Origin: Ambrosia x helenae
Lineage: Eukaryota > Streptophyta > Magnoliopsida > Asterales > Asteraceae
DNA length: 64,000 bases
Direction: 5' to 3'
Assembly: GCA_030844895.1 (NCBI GenBank)
Contig: CM061234.1
Location: 16,117,573-16,181,572 of the forward strand
Shown: positions 57,145 through 64,000 of the stretch, one piece after another
Layout: each line of letters begins with the position of its first letter
Position numbering within the stretch: the stretch's first letter is position 1
The notes under the pieces: model-generated
Database searches by the model: none
Seen by the model: only the letters and a program-made list of their open reading frames with translations
What the model was told of the DNA's origin: nothing
Translations under genes and position numbers: made by a program

Positions 57145-57732
57145 TTTTGGTACTGGTGTACTGGTGTACTGGTGTTTAAACTCGTGTTGTGAAAACATAT
57201 GTGTTAGGATTTTGGTTTAGGTTGTTTTAGTGGATTGTTTTAAAGTGTTGTTTAGACAGGTTGTGTGTTTTACATATACAAATTTAGTGGGTTATTTTTA
57301 TTAACCATGGTTTCCAATTAAATAGTTAGAAGGGATGTTTTATGTGTTTTTACTAGGGTGTTTTATGTGGTTTCCATAGGTGTTAACCACATATCAGTGT
57401 GTTAAACACAATTACCAACTAACATATGGTTTTGTATTTTGCAGCGTGACGGATTTTCATGGTATGTTAAGTCTGTTTCACCTGTTGCGGCTGCAAGAAT
57501 ATTAGCGAGCAAGCCAACAGTTTTGGACATACCTAGGAAAACCACGCAGAATGGAATAGATTGTGGAGTTTTCCTCATGCGGCATATGGAAACTTACATG
57601 AGGTGTTTGAAGGATTGGCGATGTGGTTTTTCACCCGAGTTCAACAGTAAAGGAGAGTTGTCGCCAAGCAAGGTCGTGAGCTTGATGATCTACGAAGAAA
57701 ATACATTGCAAAAATCCTATTATGTGACATAA
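56456..57732 (+). pseudogene. Ulp1-like cysteine protease gene remnant (MULE-borne)
   Basis: A SUMO-protease-like domain often carried by MULEs. Exon-like 56456-56549 encodes MVGKRKRSPATEKKK... with GTATGT donor. After a 0.9-kb AT-rich intron-like stretch, TTGCAG precedes 57445-57732, encoding the catalytic C-terminal part: QNGIDCGVFLMRHMETYM, with the oxyanion Gln and nucleophile Cys of C48 peptidases. The upstream His and Asp of the triad are missing, and joining the two exons directly gives a frame shift. It is therefore a deletion derivative. Confidence 0.8.
56690..57180. repeat. GATGTGTTTTA minisatellite in MULE 1
   Basis: Units around GAACAGATGTGTTTTA(C/A) repeat at about 40-60 bp spacing. 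A T-run and GGTGTACT triplication sit near 57125-57175. Confidence 0.75.
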
Positions 57733-58034
57733 CAGGTCTAAACACGTAGTGGAGGCTGGAGTAAGTAGGTACATGCAGCTAAGTGAAAGCTACAGAATGA
57801 AGTTGGATGGTCGTGCGCATAAAACAATATTAAAGCATTTAAACAGTGTTTAGTTTATGAAACATTATTAATTGTTTTTGTTAGGTTTATTTTATGGTTT
57901 GAAATACTTATGACTCTTGTTTTTTTGTTTGTTTGACGTAATTGATTTGGTTCTTTTGGTTTTGGATAATTGGTTATGCTTCTTTTATAAAGTTTTGTTA
58001 ATTTAAAACACATTGAATATATGTTGAATAGGAT

Positions 58035-58405
58035 ATTTTTTTTTACAGTTTTTGCGCATATAAACGCATTTTCTGCGTAGGTTATCGTAGAACGTTGCTT
58101 CTGCGCGCTTATCTAAAAAAGTTGCTGCTGTTCGTTTATCTAAAAACTGACGATACATTGCACAGTTTCTGCGCATATTTTTAACAGGATTTGACAGTCC
58201 AACATTATTGTAGTTGAACAGTTTCTGCGCGTTTATCTTAAAACGCTGCTATTGCGCCTTTTCTACGCGTTTTTATGTGATACTAGATAGCGCATCAGCA
58301 TGGTATTTACTTTGTCCAATACACATTCCTGCTGATGCGCCTTTTCTGCGCGTTTTTTTGCTGATGCGCCTTTTCTGCGCGTTTTCTGAACCTTTTCTGC
58401 ACTAG
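58035..58405. repeat. TTTTCTGCGCGTTTT repeats
   Basis: Repeated TTTTCTGCGC(G/A) units. The last two are near-perfect GCTGATGCGCCTTTTCTGCGCG copies at 58331-58382. Confidence 0.8.
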
Positions 58406-59119
58406 TGTGAGTATTTGTCTAGTGCAGACCCTGTCAGGTCGCTTTGTCGAAAACACATTCCTGCTGCGCGCTGCTGCAGCTCCCAACCCGAAGTCCCGTC
58501 CAACTAATACCTGACCTCCAGATTTATACACCAACTCCCCCAAAAAAATAAGAAATATACACGAAAATGGGCCATCATGCAAATCGACTATGTAGCACCA
58601 AGATGCGTAAACAAACCCAAATTTAACATATTTGATCCCAAAATAGTCATGCCAAATACTCACACTAGGTGTTAACTCTATCATCTAAGTGAAGCCATAC
58701 AATCAAATTTAGGTTGCGACAAAGTGACCTGACATGGTCTGTACTAGACAGAATCAGAAAAATTCAATATATCCGCAAAATGAACTGTCGTTACATGTGT
58801 TTGTCTATGTTATTGCCTGCCCAACCCGTAATTACCTGACCAACAAAGTGTACACAATTAAAACACCTTATTTAATTAACATGATGATCTCAATTATATT
58901 TAAGTTATAGTTTAAAAATGTGTAATATTGTTTACATTTATTAAGACCCTGAATAACCAAAAATAAACAAATACCACGAAAAAAACCTTTGATCCAAAAA
59001 CACACCTAAAACGTCACAACGATATATATTCAAAAACTCCGAAATAGGAATTCAACCATCCAAAAAAATAAAACAAAGTGTATAAAAAAACATTCGGAAA
59101 AAAAAAAAAAAAAACATCG

Positions 59120-59341
59120 CTACTCCTTATTCTCCTCATGTTCCTCCTCTTCCGCCACATCCTCTGCCTCGTCCTTCTCGTCTTCGTCATATGCTTCAGA
59201 TTCATGACTATCATCATCGTTAACAACCTTCTTAGATTGCTTACATGTGTGAATGTTGTGACCGTACTCCATACAATTTTGACATATATTAAAACACATT
59301 AAGATAATGCGAAAAAAAAAACAGCCGTAATACTGCAACAT
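59120..59341 (-). pseudogene. MULE transposase C-terminal zinc knuckle
   Basis: Minus-strand frame with CQNCMEYGHNIHTC (CX2CX4HX4C), followed by a Glu/Asp-rich tail ending in a stop at 59120. This is the usual C terminus of mudrA/FAR1-type transposases. The catalytic DDE and SWIM parts are absent. Confidence 0.65.
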
Positions 59342-59484
59342 ATATTACAAAAAAAAAAAAAAAAAAAACTTATGATTAAAACACCATGCTACTATAATGA
59401 ATAACAAGTGACTTGATGTAGAAACAAATCATGTAAGAATGCAAACTCGATAATAAAAACACATGTATACATATAAAAAATTAC

Positions 59485-59515
59485 CTTCGATTTCGTCAGC
59501 CATGGTATTATTCAT
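59485..59515 (-). pseudogene. Probable first exon of MULE transposase
   Basis: Minus strand ATG at 59515 gives MNNTMADEIE and then GTAATT, a good donor. The next coding part present is the zinc knuckle near 59290, so the body has been deleted. Short and therefore uncertain. Confidence 0.4.
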
Positions 59516-59908
59516 GATGATGAACGATGAACATAAAACACAAAAGTCTTGTCTGCTTTACTGTTTATGAACTCCAAAAAATTTGAAAATGATATAAGAA
59601 AAAAAAAAATAGGTGTCCAATTTATAAAACAAACACATGTGTATATTAGGATGATATTTTGAAATTTTTTATCCTATAATTACTCCATTATTATAGAACA
59701 ATTAATGAATCCAGAAAAAAAAAAAAAATATCCGCATTCTTAAAAATAATTCCCTAAAATCACTCATAAATTAAAAAAGGATTAAATTAGATAATTTAAT
59801 TATTATAGTATAATTACCTTTGTATCCTTAACCATAGGGACACTTGTCATGATAAGAGTCTTTCTTACCCTTCTCACAATATTAACTTTTTGTATGGGAA
59901 CCCTTATC

Positions 59909-59918
59909 AGGTATACTA
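59909..59918 (+). repeat. 10-bp TSD right of MULE 1
   Basis: AGGTATACTA. Its last four bases are shared with the TSD of MULE 2 (59915-59923). Confidence 0.9.
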
Positions 59919-59923
59919 TATCA

Positions 59924-61260
59924 GGGTTGGGTTATTCTACAAAGGCTACAAAAAATGAGAAGGGTGAGAAGCCACTAAAAAATAACATGTGTCCAAAGAA
60001 TTAACAAGTGGGAGGGGTAATTTTGTCAAAAACATATGCACATGCAAGTCACATGCCATTTCCACCTTCATTTTTAAATGCCCGTATCTTTTTTATACGT
60101 CATCCGTTTTTAAAAAAAATTATACTATAAAATTGAGCGTCTTTTTATCTTTAATATGAGTACCATATTGCTATACTTTTGAAAAAAAAATTCAAAACCC
60201 ACTTGCGTAAGACACAATGGAATGTAAAACACAATGAACACCAATTAAATATAGGGTATAAAACACAATCAAAAGTCTAGTAAAACACAATGGACGACAT
60301 ACTAAAGATACAATGAATAGAAGACTAAAACACAATGAATACTTTTGAAAAAAAAAAGTTGAAAACCAGTTGCATAAGACACAATGGATGACATACGAAA
60401 GACACAATGAACAAAAGACTAAAATACAATGAATACTTTTGAAAAAAAAGTTAAAAACCCAATTGTGTAAAACACAATGGACGACATAATAAAGACACAA
60501 TGAACAGGAGATTAAAACACAATGAATACTTTTGTAAAAAAAGTTGAAAACCCAGTTGCGTAAAACACAATGGAGATAACGTAAAACACAATGAGTACCA
60601 ATTAAATATGCAATGAACAATAGGGTATAAAACACAATGAACAGTCTAATAAAACACAATGGACGACATTCTAAAGACACAATGAACAGAAGACTAAAAC
60701 ACAATGAATAATAGACTTAAACACAATGAACAACATAATAAAACACAACGTACACCTAAATACAAAACTCATTTGCGTAAAACACAATTAAAATCATACT
60801 AAAAACACAATGGACAAAGTTAAATCATGTGTAGACTAAAAAAATATAAATAACATATTTATAAAGCACACATGCATACTATAACACAATGAACGTGCAG
60901 AAGAAACAACGGAGAAAAAAAACCCATTTAGCACGAATTTTTTTTTTTCAATTTTAATGTAGCAATGTGGTACTCATATTAAAGATAAAAAAGCGCTCGT
61001 TAATATGGTGAAATTTTTTTGAAAAAAAAATGTCGTATGAAAAAGTTATAGACGTTTTAAAATGATGGGGGGAATTGACATGTGCATTGCATGTGGAGAG
61101 AGAAAGTCAACAAATGTTGTTTTCCTTTTATGCCCTTTCTCTAATTTATTATTTATTTTTTCAAACAAACTAATCTCAACCCTTCAAATATATGATCAAT
61201 GGATCACAATTCTTCTCACCTTTCCTAGAAAAAGTATCTTGTGTATTTGATCCTAACCCT
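59924..61260. mobile_element. MULE 2 with long TIRs
   Basis: TIRs GGGTTGGGTTATTC...GAGAAGGGTGAGAAG (left) and its inverted relative ending ...CTAACCCT (61260). ACTATATCA flanks both sides (59915-59923, 61261-61269). Arms stay inverted for about 250 bp. 1337 bp with no ORF of its own. Confidence 0.82.
60200..60905. repeat. AAAACACAATGAAC minisatellite in MULE 2
   Basis: Roughly 35 units of about 20 bp, AAAACACAATGAAC(A)NNAGACT-like, with a larger ~120-bp periodicity containing GTTGAAAACCCAGTTGCGTA. Confidence 0.9.
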
Positions 61261-61269
61261 ACTATATCA

Positions 61270-61865
61270 TTACTAAATTATAAATACATTGTAGAGTACG
61301 CAATGTTTAAGTGTTGACAAGTACTAGTATAAATACACTGTAGAGTATGCAATTAAAGTGATGATAGCAATGGTGTAAAAATAAATTATTTTCTAGGGAC
61401 GTGATCAGGGGTTTAACCGAGCTTTTAAGAGGGTACGATCGAAATTTTTACCTACAAATTACACTAATTTTATTGTTTTAAGGAGGGTGGCCAACCCTTG
61501 GCTTTACAAGTAGGGCCCCCCATGATGATTAGTATATTTATGTAATTAAAATTGTTTTCTTATAGACGATTTAACTACACATTTAACTTTCATTATATTA
61601 AATATGACCAAAACCGTTTTTTTTCATTGACACGCCTATTTGTCATGAACTTATTTCCACCAACTTTTTTTAACAAATATATTAGGTAAAGATTCTTGTG
61701 ACAAAATTGGGTCCATGATTAATCCCTAAAATTCTCCTCCTAAAATGGCTTGAAGGTCTTAAATCATTTATATATGTTGTAGTTCGGCAACTTTTGTTAA
61801 ATGAATCTAGGGGATATTGCTACTCACATTATATGTTTAGAAATGGTTGTTCACTTGTCCTAAGG
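61270..61865. other. Intergenic, nothing recognised
   Basis: AT-rich. A possible hAT remnant with GGGTGGCCAACCC near 61485 cannot be bounded. Confidence 0.35.
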
Positions 61866-62040
61866 GGACATGAGAACGTCTTGGTGGTAATAGTGTACTC
61901 TATCATCAAAATGTTAGAAATTCAAATCCTGCAAAGTTCAGGTTCAATTCAATATTTTACAACCTCGAGAGTACCGCCCTCTTTGCTTATGGTAAGGTTA
62001 TTCATGGATTGCAAAATCTATTCTATCTATATAATAAATG
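61866..62040 (+). mobile_element. Possible tRNA-derived SINE fragment
   Basis: TTGGTGGTAATAGTG resembles a box A, and ATTCAAATCCTGC and GGTTCAATTC resemble box B at suitable distances. No poly(A)-like tail or TSD is clear. Confidence 0.3.
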
Positions 62041-64000
62041 AATACATCTCGGGTCGAATGGAGACCTTAGAGAGGGTCTCTAGGATCCACAAGGCTATAT
62101 GGAGCTCCGACTTTTCTAACTATAAAAACTGATATGTTGTTTTTGTTTTTTCATTCTTCCTTTGATTCAACAATCTTCCTAAACAATCTTTCAATACTCA
62201 TTCCTCATTTTCTTTCTAACCAATCTTTCACTCTTCCTTCTCCATCTAACATCATTTGTTAAATATCCACAATCAACTCAAGGTAATCTTCCATCATTTT
62301 TAGTCATTTTATATTGTTAACATTATCAAGAAACATCAAAAGTTAAACACTCGATGAGTATAACTCATACGAAAAAGGAAAAGACTTCTGAAAATCATCT
62401 TATTTTCTTTATTTGAAACGTATTAATATAGTTAGTGAAAAGCATTTATTTAAATCGTCTGTTTAATCCATATGAGTTCTGGTATATTAAACTGTTTTTT
62501 TAAGTTATAGATTTGAATCTTCGTTTGTTGTTTCCTTTTTAAGATGGTTTCAATCGTTTGAATGACTCTGACACAAGAAAAAGGAAGTTTATTTTTGTTG
62601 AATATGTTGTTTGACATCCAACAATCAACAATTTTCGTTTCTTAACATTCAACTGTTAAGAGATTTCGTTATTAAAAAAAAAAAAAAAAACCGTTTCTTT
62701 ATCTATTGAAGATGTTGTTTACCATTAAATTTTCTTATGTTAATTTTGTTTATTCGTTGAAGAGGTCGTTTAAATGTTTGGATTCTGTAATTGATACATG
62801 ACACCGACTCCTTAACTATTCAACCTGATTTACTATTTGCAATACCAGTCTAGAATGTAAAACATCTAAAAAAACATACATATGGATTGGATTCTTATAT
62901 TGTTTCTTATTGTTTGACCAGGATTTTATCATTGTTTAAAGAAGTCTATTTAACATACGATAAGTACCAACCAAAACAAAAATGTCTTTATCATTGTTAT
63001 TGTTTCATAGATAGATTAGTATTCAATTGTGTTTGTAATAATTTTGTTTTTATCTATGTTTTTTCATTTGAAAACCAGGATTTGATCGGAAGACACAAAC
63101 CAAGATTTGTTCCTGAAAACTATATTATGATCCACCACAAGTTGTTTGTTACTAACATTGCAGAACAAGAAGTCATTGATTTTGTTTTAAATTACGTTTT
63201 TTTATATTTTTAATGTACTTTTTTTTGAATTATTCATGACGGTTTTCACTAATTATGATTGTTCTTGATTGTTATTAATAAGATTTTTTCATATTAAATG
63301 ACATTAATTTCAGTCAAATATTATGAATAACATTTGTAATCTCAGACACCTTTTATTTATTAAGAGTTTAATGTTATTTATTAAGATTTTTTATTTTCTT
63401 TAATTTATATTAATACGAATTCAAACCTTCCATAATAGTTCACATTTATTTTATTTTTGTATTAATGATTGATTGTCAATCAATTAAATTAAACCAGTAA
63501 TTTAGGATAACCATAATAACTAGAGTAATTTAGGAGAATATATTTAAATTTCAAATACTAATTTGCACCACATAATTTATGTTTTACCATAATAACTCTC
63601 CTAATTTAACGCCAATATTATTACAAATACACAATTCCATCCGCTTTATATTATTAGTTTATTTAAATTTCTAAGAATTCAAATTTGATATATCAAACTC
63701 CATCCAACATGCAAATATATAGCAAACAAAATATATTATACTAAGATAAGATTATTAGTTATACGAACTAATAATTAATCAAATATATAACGAAAAAAAG
63801 CTTTATATTATAAGTGTATACAAAATGAAATAGACTTGTTACAGAAACGTATGTTAATTTAGATATTTAGTTTACATTTTCTAAACTACCATGCTTGTAC
63901 AAAAGACGTTTTTTAATATGTAAACAACGAGCAAACCAATAATTTTTATAATATCGTTTGAAGTTTTGAAGGCAGAATTATTGTTAACGTTAAAAAATGT
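62041..64000. other. AT-rich intergenic, no recognised gene
   Basis: Long A/T runs. A TATA-like CTATAAAAACTG at about 62121 is followed by no convincing ORF. The 108-codon frame at 62887-63213 matches nothing I recognise and has T-rich codon use typical of chance ORFs. Confidence 0.4.

Larger units (their letters stand above)
56052..59908. mobile_element. MULE 1 with Ulp1 and transposase remnants
   Basis: TIRs GGATGGGGTTAGCATACAAAA (56052) and inverted TTTTGTATGGGAACCCTTATC (to 59908), with AAGGGTAAGAA further inside on both arms. An exact 10-bp target duplication brackets it. The combination of a Ulp1-type protease and a mudrA-like gene matches the KI/KAKI class of MULEs. 3857 bp, internally deleted. 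Confidence 0.85.

Noticed and set aside
60192..60704. 170-codon minus-strand frame in the MULE 2 repeats
   Set aside because: It is simply translation of the AAAACACAATGAAC minisatellite; periodic, Phe/Cys/Leu-rich, and no start context.
60200..60905. Regularly spaced repeats resembling a CRISPR array
   Set aside because: Units are short, degenerate and contiguous without unique spacers, in a plant genome inside a transposon.
61794..62132. 112-codon ORF as a gene
   Set aside because: Overlaps tRNA-like pol III box sequences and simple TA runs; no recognisable domain.
62887..63213. 108-codon ORF as a gene
   Set aside because: Aromatic-rich, T-biased codons in AT-rich DNA; nothing recognisable and no flanking exon signals.

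Overview
The window looks like a stretch of a eudicot plant nuclear genome dominated by transposable elements. It contains one intact cellular gene, a 14-exon calreticulin. The host is probably a member of the Asteraceae; this is an inference from the style of the retroelement reading frames, not something the sequence proves. Gene structure, GT-AG introns, plant-type MITEs, Helitron ends (TC...CTAG between A and T), MULE target duplications and initiator-Met primer-binding sites (TGGTATCAGAGC) all fit a plant. No bacterial, organellar or viral gene block was found.

Layout. 1-4907: decayed LTR retroelement with an unusual, non-pol reading-frame set and a 3' LTR. 5784-8210: MITEs and a PIF/Harbinger-type element carrying only its Myb/SANT-like ORF1. 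8238-10450: tandem array of a short non-autonomous LTR element (LTR-int-LTR-int-LTR tip). 11921-14433: two Helitrons, the first filled with a minisatellite, then a hAT-like inverted-repeat element.

14808-39947 is a deep nest. A small TIR element (8-9 bp TSD) was split by a hAT-like element, which was split by a Ty1/copia element (TSD TTTGT). The copia gag was invaded by a gag-only Gypsy element with 2.85 kb LTRs. One of those LTRs contains a second gag-only Gypsy element in the opposite orientation with 2.6 kb LTRs. Both Gypsy elements have the form LTR-int-LTR-truncated int, so unequal or illegitimate recombination has reworked them.

40566-48623: MITEs (one flanked by 39-bp perfect direct repeats), a 2.46 kb MULE, a Helitron 5' fragment, a SINE, an LTR remnant and a Tourist-like MITE. 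49233-53380: calreticulin gene with a promoter carrying unfolded-protein-response-type sites. The product is an ER-lumen Ca2+-binding lectin chaperone ending in KDEL. 53833-55676: another Helitron, a LINE 3' fragment and a MITE. 56052-61260: two abutting MULEs whose target-site duplications overlap. The first carries remnants of a Ulp1-type protease gene and a convergent transposase gene; the second has long TIRs around a minisatellite. 61261-64000: mostly AT-rich sequence without a recognisable gene.

The genes do not form a pathway. The calreticulin gene is housekeeping or stress-inducible, and everything else is mobile DNA, nearly all defective.
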